From: CAZFVY01 sp964522665
Lineage (GTDB): Bacteria; Verrucomicrobiota; Verrucomicrobiia; Limisphaerales; CAZFVY01
Length of the DNA stretch: 18,721 nt
NCBI GenBank assembly: GCA_964522665.1
Contig: CAZFVY010000129.1
Location: 1 to 18,721 of the forward strand
Direction: 5' to 3'
The translations under genes and the position numbers were made by a program. Of the stretch, positions 1-7,098 are shown in pieces; positions within the stretch are counted from its first letter, which is position 1; each line of letters begins with the position of its first letter. The notes beneath the pieces are model-generated. The model was not told the origin of the DNA. It did not search any database and saw nothing but the letters and a program-made list of their open reading frames with translations.

Positions 1-1641
1 TACAAGGACTACCACATCAATATCGTGGACACCCCCGGCCACGCTGACTTCGGGGGCGAGGTCGAACGCATTCTCAATATGATCGACGGCGTACTGCTGG
101 TCGTCGATTCGGTCGATGGCCCGCAGGCGCAAACCCGGTTCGTGCTGCGCAAGGCGCTCGAAGCGGGCGCCAAGCCAATCGTCGTCATCAACAAAATTGA
201 CCGCGACAACGCCACGCCACACAAGGTTTTGGATCAGGTTTTTGAATTGTTCGTCTCGCTCCACGCGACGGACGAGCAGCTTGATTTCCCGGTGATGTAC
301 ACCAGCGCCAAGATGGGCTTCGCGAAGGTCGAAATCACGCAGGAGAGCACGACGATGGAGCCGCTGTTCGAGGCGATCATCAAGCATATCCCGCCGCCGA
401 AGGCGAGCGCGGGCTTGGAATTCAAGATGCTCGTCGCCAATCTCGATTATTCGGAATACCTCGGAAAAATCGCGTTGGGCAAGATTCTGGGCGGGCGGAT
501 CAAGGTGGGCGACCCGATCGTTTCCTTTCTCGGCGATGGCCGTCGCGTGCACGGCAAGGCTACGGCGATATTCCATTTCCAAGGACTGCAGCGGATCGAA
601 ATTACGGAAGCCGGCGCCGGTGACATCATCGGACTGACGGGCCTGGAGGAAATCTCGATCGGTGAGACGATTGCGGACACGGAAGATCGCGAACCGGTGC
701 CGTTTGTGCCCATCGATCCCCCGACCATCCAAATGGAGTTCGCGGTAAACGACGGCCCGCTCGCGGGACAAGACGGAAAATTGGTTACCGCCCGCCACAT
801 TCGGGAACGGCTGTTGAAAGAAACGCGAACCAATGTCGCGCTGCGGGTGGGGGACACTGAATTGCCGAACGTTTTCAAAGTCAGCGGCCGTGGTGAAATG
901 CAAATCGCCATCCTGGTGGAGCAGATGCGCCGCGAAGGTTACGAAGTATTGGTCTCCCGCCCGGAAGTTATCTATCGTCAAACAGCGGAAGGAGATTTGC
1001 TTGAGCCAATCGAACGCCTGTTTTTGGAACTGCCGAAAGACTCGATGGGCGGGATGCTCGAGAACCTCGCCAACCGCAAGGCTGAAATCACGAGTTTGAA
1101 TCATCACGGCGACGAAGTGAGCATCGAGGCGCTCATTCCGACCCGCGGCTTGATTGGATTCGAGACCGATTTGGTGAACGTTACCCGCGGCCTCGGAGTC
1201 ATGAGCCATCTTTTCCACGAGTACGGCCCCGATCGTGGCGATATCGTCTCCCGCAAGAATGGCTCGCTCGTGAGCATGGAATCGGGCGTCGCGATGGCGT
1301 ACGCGCTAAACATGGTCCAGGAGCGCGGTCGCTTGATGGTGGAACCGGGCGATCACATCTACGCGGGCATGATCGTCGGCGAGAACGCGCGCGAGAACGA
1401 CATCCCCGTCAACCCCTGCAAAGCGAAACGCCTGACGAACATGCGCTCGACTGGCGACGGCAAAGGCATTCGCCTTGATCCGCCGCTGAAGATGTCGCTC
1501 GAACGGGCCCTCGAATACATCGGGCCGGACGAATACGTCGAAGCCACTCCCAAGTCGCTTCGTTTGCGCAAAAAGCTGCTCGACGAAACCGAACGGAAGC
1601 GGGCGGCCCAGAAGCGCGCCCAAAAAGTCATCGCGGCCTAA
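1..1641 (+). CDS. typA: Ribosome-associated GTPase TypA/BipA, 5' truncated by the window edge
   Basis: This is a translational GTPase of the EF-G/LepA superfamily that binds the 70S ribosome and is known to affect 50S assembly and growth under stress or cold. The reading frame is open from base 1, so the gene starts outside the window. 546 residues are visible out of about 605-615 usual for the family, so the P-loop and switch I are missing. Visible GTPase motifs are G3 DTPGHADF (visible residues 10-17), G4 NKID (64-67) and G5 SAK (102-104). They are followed by the beta-barrel domain II, EF-G III/V-like domains and the TypA-specific C-terminal domain, with the typical stretches RGLIGFETD and TRGLGVMSH and a basic Lys/Arg-rich tail ending at TAA. 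ATG at 25 is internal (the D-T-P of G3 follows directly) and is not the start. No defect is seen. Identification is secure. Confidence 0.97.
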   Translation, partial: YKDYHINIVDTPGHADFGGEVERILNMIDGVLLVVDSVDGPQAQTRFVLRKALEAGAKPIVVINKIDRDNATPHKVLDQVFELFVSLHATDEQLDFPVMYTSAKMGFAKVEITQESTTMEPLFEAIIKHIPPPKASAGLEFKMLVANLDYSEYLGKIALGKILGGRIKVGDPIVSFLGDGRRVHGKATAIFHFQGLQRIEITEAGAGDIIGLTGLEEISIGETIADTEDREPVPFVPIDPPTIQMEFAVNDGPLAGQDGKLVTARHIRERLLKETRTNVALRVGDTELPNVFKVSGRGEMQIAILVEQMRREGYEVLVSRPEVIYRQTAEGDLLEPIERLFLELPKDSMGGMLENLANRKAEITSLNHHGDEVSIEALIPTRGLIGFETDLVNVTRGLGVMSHLFHEYGPDRGDIVSRKNGSLVSMESGVAMAYALNMVQERGRLMVEPGDHIYAGMIVGENARENDIPVNPCKAKRLTNMRSTGDGKGIRLDPPLKMSLERALEYIGPDEYVEATPKSLRLRKKLLDETERKRAAQKRAQKVIAA

Positions 1642-1664
1642 GCGAAACGACCGACGCACAATCG

Positions 1665-1680
1665 GGCGCCGAACGGCGCC
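1665..1680 (+). terminator. Weak candidate hairpin after typA
   Basis: GGCGCC, loop GAAC, GGCGCC lies 23 bases after the typA stop. It is a perfect 6-bp GC stem but has no immediate T tract; only a CTCTTTTC stretch follows some 15 bases later. It could slow or end transcription of typA, but factor-independent termination is not clearly supported. Confidence 0.25.
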
Positions 1681-1735
1681 GCGTGCGGCCGGCCTCTTTT
1701 CACTCGATCGCGCCCAGAGTTCGGGCAGTTGAAGC

Positions 1736-1764
1736 TTGTCTTCGACTGGCCCGCGCCGTACAAC
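1736..1764 (+). promoter_or_regulatory. Weak sigma-70-like promoter candidate for the 1879 gene
   Basis: TTGTCT (1736-1741) and TACAAC (1759-1764) are separated by 17 bases, each matching the sigma-70 consensus at 4 of 6 positions. It would give a leader of about 110 bases before the ATG at 1879. In a region this GC-rich such a match may arise by chance, so this is only a candidate. Confidence 0.2.
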
Positions 1765-1813
1765 GCATCCCAGCATGTTCGGTGAACGCTACACATTGGC
1801 GGGTCTCGCCTTG

Positions 1814-1828
1814 GTCGCGCGGCGCGAC
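1814..1828. other. 15-bp palindrome upstream of the 1879 gene
   Basis: GTCGCGC, centre G, GCGCGAC forms 7-bp perfect inverted arms around a single base, 50 bases before the ATG at 1879. It could be an operator half-site pair or only a product of high GC. The one-base centre makes an RNA hairpin of the full arms impossible, so a protein-binding site is the more sensible reading if it is functional. Confidence 0.25.
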
Positions 1829-1878
1829 GGGAGCGAACCGGGCGTTCGCGCTCCTCATTTTCCCCTTCGCCTCGCCTT

Positions 1879-2667
1879 ATGAATTATCGCAATCTTCGTG
1901 GTTTGATCGCGGCTGGCACGCTGGTGATCGCCGGAGTCGTTTCGGTAGCGGCCGATGAGATCACGACGTTGTCCGGCAAACGGTTCACCGACGCACAGGC
2001 CCTCCGCCTCGAAGGCGACGGGATACAGATCAAGCACAGCGGTGGGACCGACCACGTCGCGTGGTCTGATTTGCCGCCGGCCTTACGGGAGAAGTACAAG
2101 TCCGACCCCCGTCTGATCGAATTGGCCCGCAAAGAGGCGGAGATTGACAAGCTCAAGAGTGATCTAGCCAAGGCCCAAGACGAGATTTCACATCTCAAAT
2201 CGGACCTCGCCAAGCCGCGCCCCGAGGCAAAAGGCAAAATCGTCGTCGAAGAAAAACCGATCAAACCGCTCCCGGAGTTGCCCCCGCTTAAGCCCGAGGA
2301 CGTTATCGAGTCCCACGATCTGGTCCGTTATTTTCAAACGGACGCCAACGGCGCCGGCCAGCGTTTTCAGAAACAGTCGCTTCGCGTCCGCGGCGTCGTG
2401 ACCCGGTTCGAGCCGAAGATGTTTCGCCGGACCTACAGCGTCTCGCTCGAGTCACCCGAGGGGACCACGCTGGTTTGCGATTTCTTTTACGCGGACGATT
2501 ACCGCACGGTTTACGCCAAGGAACGCGGCCAGAAGCTCGTGGCGGCGGTTCCCGGGCGCGGCGAATTGCCGTTGCTTGAGATTGGGCAAACGGTGGTCAT
2601 CCGTGGTCGATGCGACGGCTCTCGGAAGCCGGAAGTCGTGTTGAGCGGCTGCGAGATCGCGCGTTAG
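1879..2667 (+). CDS. Secreted protein with SHD1-like N-terminus, coiled coil and C-terminal OB-fold-like domain
   Basis: The 262-residue product has no function I can name. Residues 1-25 form a signal peptide (two Arg, a hydrophobic stretch LIAAGTLVIAGVVSVA, cleavage likely after VAA before DE), so the protein is exported. Residues 27-72 resemble the short beta-rich module often found at the start of Verrucomicrobia/Planctomycetes secreted proteins (TLSGKRF, then a W-S-D-LP pattern; SLA1-homology-like). Residues about 80-118 are a heptad-rich coiled coil with a repeated LKSDLAK. After a Pro/Lys-rich linker, residues about 140-262 look like an OB-fold of the tRNA_anti-like type: beta strands around LRVRGVVTRFEP, a central strand pair, then VVIRGRCDG and a final V-L-SGCEI strand. 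The ATG is followed directly by the signal peptide, which supports this start. It stands alone between typA and the convergent ileS. Domain calls are from pattern only. Confidence 0.8.
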   Translation: MNYRNLRGLIAAGTLVIAGVVSVAADEITTLSGKRFTDAQALRLEGDGIQIKHSGGTDHVAWSDLPPALREKYKSDPRLIELARKEAEIDKLKSDLAKAQDEISHLKSDLAKPRPEAKGKIVVEEKPIKPLPELPPLKPEDVIESHDLVRYFQTDANGAGQRFQKQSLRVRGVVTRFEPKMFRRTYSVSLESPEGTTLVCDFFYADDYRTVYAKERGQKLVAAVPGRGELPLLEIGQTVVIRGRCDGSRKPEVVLSGCEIAR

Positions 2668-2674
2668 GCCAGTC

Positions 2675-2954
2675 CCGCAGTCACTGCGGCATCGTCCTTC
2701 TCATTACCGCGAATGGCGTTTACTTAAACGCACGACGGGTAAGGACGGCGCGCTGCGACGTTAGCGCCGCGTAGCGGCGCAATCGAATGATCGTTGCGGG
2801 CATCGCGGTCGATTCGTTCCGTCCCACCTTCGCTTCGCTCTGGTTGGACGGTGACATCGCAGCGCGATGTCCCTACCGACCGATCCGTTCACCGACTGCT
2901 CAACCGTCTCTGCGGCAAATGGTTAATGCTTAAGTAAGCGCTTTTCGAACTTAC
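2675..2954. repeat. Array of inverted repeats between convergent genes
   Basis: The spacer between the + gene ending at 2667 and ileS ending at 2960 holds a row of stems. They are: CCGCAG/CTGCGG (2675-2689, 3-base loop); an outer CGTCCTT/AAGGACG (2693-2699 with 2741-2747) around an inner GCGTTTA/TAAACGC (2716-2731, 2-base loop); GCGCCGC/GCGGCGC (2764-2780, 3-base loop); CCGTCC plus ACC pairing with GGT plus GGACGG (2819-2851, one mismatch); GACATCGC/GCGATGTC (2853-2871, 3-base loop); and a weak GTAAG/CTTAC (2934-2954). None has a clear T tract on either strand. It may act as a bidirectional transcription end for both genes, or be a REP-like dispersed element. No open frame here looks like a protein. 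Confidence 0.55.
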
Positions 2955-2959
2955 GGGCG

Positions 2960-5860
2960 TCAGGCGGCGGTCACCGCGCCGACGCAACGTCCACAAATGG
3001 TCGGATGCGCGGCGTTTGAACCAATATCGGTTTCACAATGCCAACAGCGCTCGCATTTCTGTCCATCGGCGTGCGCGATAAGGATGGTGAACCCGTCGGA
3101 GTCTTTGGCCGCTACCCGGCTTTCCGCCGCCGTGTCGAAGACACCTTGCGCCGCGTCAGGCACCGGATCGCCGATGCGCCAAACGGTGAGTTGCGAAACA
3201 TTCAGCAGTTCGCGAAACGCGTCGGCTTCGCCCGCGATTGCCGCGAGCGCGGTCGCGTGCGCCGAGCCGACGAGGTAAGGGATGAGGACTTTTGCTTCCA
3301 GCGCCTTGCCGATTTGCTTGGCTTGACGCGCCTTCTCCAATTCGGGCAGGACGCGATTACGCCACGCAAGCAGCGATTCCCATTTCGCCGACAGCTCGGA
3401 GCGGGAGGTTGATTGGGGTTGCCACTCGGAAAGGTGCACCGCTCCCTCTTTGAGGGCGCCGGGGATGAATTCCCACGCTTCATCCGCGGTGAATACCAGG
3501 ATGGGCGAAAGCATCTGGCAAAGGCCGGTAACCATTCGGAACAGCGCCGTTTGCGTCGAGCGGCGACGAGGGGAATTGGCCGGGTCGGTGTATAATCGAT
3601 CCTTCACCACATCATGGTAGAGCGAGGATAGTTCGACCGCGGCGAACTGACTGAGCTTCTGGTACACAACGTGGAATTCATACGTGTCGTACGCCGCCCG
3701 CACGTCGCCCTCCAACCGCTCAAACGCCTCCAATATCCAGCGATCCAATCCGGTCATTTTGGCCACCGGAACCGCGTGCAACTCGGGCTGAAAGTCATAC
3801 AAATTGGAAAGCTGATAGCGCAGGGTATTCCGCAGGGCGCGATAGGTTTCACTAACCTTGTTGATCCGCTCCTCGCTGACCACGATGTCGTTACGATAAT
3901 CCTGGGACGCCACCCAAAGGCGCAGCACGTCCGCGCCGTACTTCTTGACGTAGGCGTCCGCAGTCTGCGGTTTCTCGTAGCCGCCCTGCCCTTGCTTGCT
4001 TTTGGAAATCTTCTCGCGGTCGGCATCGACGAGGAAGCCGTGCGTCAAAACCGTCTTAAACGGGGCGGCGCCATTGCCGGCGAGTGAAAGCAGGAGCGAT
4101 GACTGAAACCAACCGCGGTGTTGATCGCTGCCTTCCAGGTAAACGTCCGCCTGCCATTGCGCCAAACCCGGTTGTTCGCCGTGGAACAACTCCGCGCGCC
4201 GCATCAACACCGCGCGTGAGGAAGAACCGGAATCAATCCAGACGTCGAGGGTGTCGCCCGATTTGGATCCAGGCTCGGCGCCCGTCCAATTCGCGGGCTT
4301 GAGCAGCGCCCAGAGTTCAGCGGCCGATTTCTCGAACCAGATGTTGGAGCCGTTTTGCTCGACTAAATCAGCGGCTCGGCGGACGATGGTCGGGTCCAGA
4401 ATCGCTCCGCCGTCGGAAGTAAAAAACGCAGGAATCGGCACACCCCAGGTCCGTTGACGCGAGATGCACCAATCCGGCCGGCCTTTGACCGCGGCTTCGA
4501 TCCGGTTCTTGCCCCAATCCGGCACCCAGTGAACGGAATCGATCGCCGTCAGCGCCGCTTGGCGGAAGCCTTGGTGATCGATGCGGATAAACCATTGATC
4601 CATCGCGCGAAAAATGACCGGCGTTTTGCTCCGCCAGCAATGCGGGTAGCTGTGCGTGTAGTCTTCGCGGTGCGCCAGCGCGCCGCGCTCGATCAGCAAT
4701 TGCACCACCGCCTCGTTCGCCTCGCTCCGGCCGTTCTTTTCGAGGATCGGCTTGCCGATCAGCTCCGGCGGCATTTGCGCGTCGCGGGGCAAATCATTCG
4801 TGTAGGCAAGCCGGCCATCGTCATCCACCGGCGAATAAATGGGCAGGCCATGCTGCATCCCGAGGCCGTAGTCCTCCAAGCCGTGGCCCGGCGCCGTATG
4901 GACGAAGCCGGTGCCGGTCGAGTTCTCGACGTATGCGTCCCCCGCGAACATCCGCGCCGTCCGAGCGATGAACGGATGTTGGCATTCCAATTGCCCGACC
5001 TCGGTTCCGGCAAACGTGCGAACCACTTCGTAATTCTGCCACCCGCACTTGGCCGCCACCACGGGCAGCAGAACGGTCGAAAGGAGGTACGACTCGGCGC
5101 CGACCTTGATCTGGGAATAGCTGAAGGTCGAGTTGTACGCGATGGCGAGGTTCGCCGGCAAAGTCCAAGGCGTCGTTGTCCAAATCAGAACGAAAAGACC
5201 CGGTTGCCCGATCACCGGAAATTTGACGTAGATGCTCGGGCTGACGTGGTCCTTATATTCCACCTCGGCCTCCGCGAGCGCGGTGCGGCACGGGATGCTC
5301 CAATAAACCGGTTTCTTTCCGCGATAAACGAAACCCTTTTCGACGAGGTCGGCGAACAGCCGCAATTCGTCGGCTTCGTATTCCTTCCGAAGCGTCAGGT
5401 ACGGATTATCCCAATCACCGAGGATGCCCAGGCGTTTGAACTGAGCGCGCTGCAAATCGATGTACTTGTTGGCGTAAGCCTCGCACGCTTTGCGGATCGT
5501 GGCCGGGTCGGTCGTGGTGTCGCGCGCCTGCCGCATTTCCTGACTGACCTTGAACTCAATCGGCAGACCGTGGCAATCCCAGCCGGGCACGTAGGGCGCG
5601 CTTTTGCCCCGCAACGACTGGTATTTGACGATGAGGTCCTTGAGAATCTTGTTCAACGCGGTGCCGACATGCACGTCGCCATTGGCGAACGGCGGGCCGT
5701 CGTGCAGCACGAACTTCGGATTGTGCGCGCGCCGGGTCTGAATCTGATCGTAGAGGAACATCGACTGCCAATGCTCCAAACGTTGCGGTTCGCGCGTCAC
5801 CAGGTCCGCTTTCATCGGAAAGTCGGTCCGCGGCAAATTGAGTGTATCTTTGTAGTCCAT
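2960..5860 (-). CDS. ileS: Isoleucine--tRNA ligase
   Basis: The enzyme charges tRNA-Ile with isoleucine in the cytoplasm (class Ia synthetase). The 966-residue protein has the expected length and order of parts. MDYKDTLNLP matches the bacterial IleRS N-terminus, followed by DGPPFANGDVHVGT with the HIGH-type motif as HVGT (64-67) and VPGWDCHGLP (91-100). The CP1 editing domain carries TTTPWTLPAN (228-237) and TGFVHTAPGHGLEDY (317-331). The KMSKS loop is KISKS (617-621). The C-terminal zinc knuckle has Cys at 936, 939, 956 and 959, with an extra Cys at 942. The frame is open 16 codons further up to a TTG at 5908, but family N-termini begin at MDYK, so ATG at 5860 is chosen. No strong ribosome binding site precedes it, and I see no T-box or other leader. 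It is transcribed alone, convergent with the 1879 gene and divergent from the 6079 gene. Confidence 0.97.
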   Translation of the reverse strand: MDYKDTLNLPRTDFPMKADLVTREPQRLEHWQSMFLYDQIQTRRAHNPKFVLHDGPPFANGDVHVGTALNKILKDLIVKYQSLRGKSAPYVPGWDCHGLPIEFKVSQEMRQARDTTTDPATIRKACEAYANKYIDLQRAQFKRLGILGDWDNPYLTLRKEYEADELRLFADLVEKGFVYRGKKPVYWSIPCRTALAEAEVEYKDHVSPSIYVKFPVIGQPGLFVLIWTTTPWTLPANLAIAYNSTFSYSQIKVGAESYLLSTVLLPVVAAKCGWQNYEVVRTFAGTEVGQLECQHPFIARTARMFAGDAYVENSTGTGFVHTAPGHGLEDYGLGMQHGLPIYSPVDDDGRLAYTNDLPRDAQMPPELIGKPILEKNGRSEANEAVVQLLIERGALAHREDYTHSYPHCWRSKTPVIFRAMDQWFIRIDHQGFRQAALTAIDSVHWVPDWGKNRIEAAVKGRPDWCISRQRTWGVPIPAFFTSDGGAILDPTIVRRAADLVEQNGSNIWFEKSAAELWALLKPANWTGAEPGSKSGDTLDVWIDSGSSSRAVLMRRAELFHGEQPGLAQWQADVYLEGSDQHRGWFQSSLLLSLAGNGAAPFKTVLTHGFLVDADREKISKSKQGQGGYEKPQTADAYVKKYGADVLRLWVASQDYRNDIVVSEERINKVSETYRALRNTLRYQLSNLYDFQPELHAVPVAKMTGLDRWILEAFERLEGDVRAAYDTYEFHVVYQKLSQFAAVELSSLYHDVVKDRLYTDPANSPRRRSTQTALFRMVTGLCQMLSPILVFTADEAWEFIPGALKEGAVHLSEWQPQSTSRSELSAKWESLLAWRNRVLPELEKARQAKQIGKALEAKVLIPYLVGSAHATALAAIAGEADAFRELLNVSQLTVWRIGDPVPDAAQGVFDTAAESRVAAKDSDGFTILIAHADGQKCERCWHCETDIGSNAAHPTICGRCVGAVTAA

Positions 5861-6078
5861 TGCAACCAAATGCGGGCGCACGCTAACAGCGGTCAGCGCG
5901 GTTTGCAAGGGGCGGGTGGGCCATGTGACGCCTCACCGAACGGCGATTGGTTAGGGCGAAGCGGACGGCTCCCACGACGGACACAATCGATCGGAGTCCC
6001 AAGCTCAAAAACAGAAGACAGGGTCGTCGGCGTGATTTCGATGTGACAACGACTGGCCGCCTCGGGCAAGATTGATCC
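5861..6078. other. Divergent intergenic region of ileS and the beta-propeller gene
   Basis: These 218 bases must contain the ileS promoter and probably the start of the rightward 6079-14804 gene run. I looked on both strands and found no convincing -35/-10 pair, riboswitch or large inverted repeat. Open frames crossing it are extensions or shadows of neighbouring genes. Confidence 0.5.
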
Positions 6079-7017
6079 ATGCACAAGACCCATAGTTTCG
6101 TCCATCGACCTATTTTGTCACTAGCGTGGCCGTGGCTCGTCTCGATCCTAATTCTCAGCGTCTCCCCGGCCCGCGCGGCCGAGAGCAAGATCACCCATTC
6201 TTTTTTGATCACTGGCGCGGAAACGGCCATCCTTTCCAGTGACGGCAAGGTCCTCTGGCAATACCCGCGCGGCACGCGGGACGGGTGGGTATTGCCGAGT
6301 GGAAACTTGTTGTTGGCGATCACCAAGGACAAGGATTACCCGAGCGGCGCCGTCCAGGAAGTCACCCGCGACGGGAAGGTTGTGTTTGAGTTCAAGGGAA
6401 CGCAGTCCGAGGTCAACACCGCGCAGGCATTGGAGAACGGCAATATTCTCCTGACGGAGTCGGGCGCGAATCCGCGTTTGCTTGAGGTTGACCGCCAGGG
6501 ACGCATCGCCCTCGAATTTCCGTTGAGCTGCCAGACGACCAATCACCACATGGAAACCCGCATGGCGCGCAAATTGGCGAACGGCAATTACCTCGTACCG
6601 CAATTGCTGGACAAAGTGGTGCGGGAATACACGCCGCGCGGGAAGATCGTTTGGGAAGTGGCCACGCCCAATTGGCCGTTCACCGCGATTCGCCTGCCGA
6701 ATGGCCACACCCTGATCAATTGCACCTACGGCAATATGAGCATCGAGGTGGATAAGAAGGGCGCCACGGTCTGGCAAGTTTCAAATGATGATCTTCCCGG
6801 CAAACCGATCCACGACGCCTGTGGCGCGCAGCGTCTCCCCAACGGCAACACGGTGATCACGAGCTACGGCGCGAAAGGCGGCGAGATCAAACTGACCGAG
6901 GTCACCCGGGACAAGAAGATCGTCTGGACCTACACCGACGATCGGCCGCACGGCATCCACGAGTTCCAGATTCTGGACACGAATGACAACCCGCTGAAAG
7001 GAAAGCCGCTAAGGTGA
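6079..7017 (+). CDS. Secreted beta-propeller protein (PQQ-like repeats)
   Basis: The 312-residue product carries a signal peptide (hydrophobic WPWLVSILILSVS, cleavage near ARA/AES at residues 33-34), so it is exported. The rest is built from a repeated unit. Turns of the form L-x-NGN-x-L occur at 72-79 (LPSGNLLL), 118-125, 166-173, 206-213 and 253-260. They alternate with strands of the type DGK-V-LW (56-60, 98-102, 188-192, 228-232, 279-283). This is the pattern of a six- or seven-bladed propeller of the PQQ-like/arylsulfotransferase-like kind. Whether a cofactor or ligand is bound cannot be read; no enzyme active site is recognised. It is 81 bases upstream of, and on the same strand as, the PSCyt1-DUF1553 gene, so it is probably the first gene of that unit. 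ATG at 6079 directly precedes the signal peptide. Confidence 0.85.
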   Translation: MHKTHSFVHRPILSLAWPWLVSILILSVSPARAAESKITHSFLITGAETAILSSDGKVLWQYPRGTRDGWVLPSGNLLLAITKDKDYPSGAVQEVTRDGKVVFEFKGTQSEVNTAQALENGNILLTESGANPRLLEVDRQGRIALEFPLSCQTTNHHMETRMARKLANGNYLVPQLLDKVVREYTPRGKIVWEVATPNWPFTAIRLPNGHTLINCTYGNMSIEVDKKGATVWQVSNDDLPGKPIHDACGAQRLPNGNTVITSYGAKGGEIKLTEVTRDKKIVWTYTDDRPHGIHEFQILDTNDNPLKGKPLR

Positions 7018-7098
7018 TTGAATATTGGACGCCTCGGGAACATCTTTATCTTGGATGACCCAGACCGGCGGCAACTCGGGGCGGACGAATAAAAGCGC

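Noticed and set aside
5861..5908. In-frame N-terminal extension of ileS to a TTG start at 5908
   Set aside because: IleRS proteins begin near MDYK/MSDYK; the added 16 residues do not resemble the family and ATG at 5860 is a normal start.
4454..6046. A 530-codon open frame on the + strand opposite ileS
   Set aside because: It lies wholly antisense to a full-length, well-matched ileS. Long antisense frames are common in GC-rich genes, and its translation is Arg/Ala/Val-rich without any recognisable motif.
7018..7092. Open, in-frame 24 codons between the TGA of the propeller gene and TAA at 7090, possibly read-through
   Set aside because: The propeller protein already ends naturally after its last strand; there is no stop-codon context or repeat continuation that argues for read-through.
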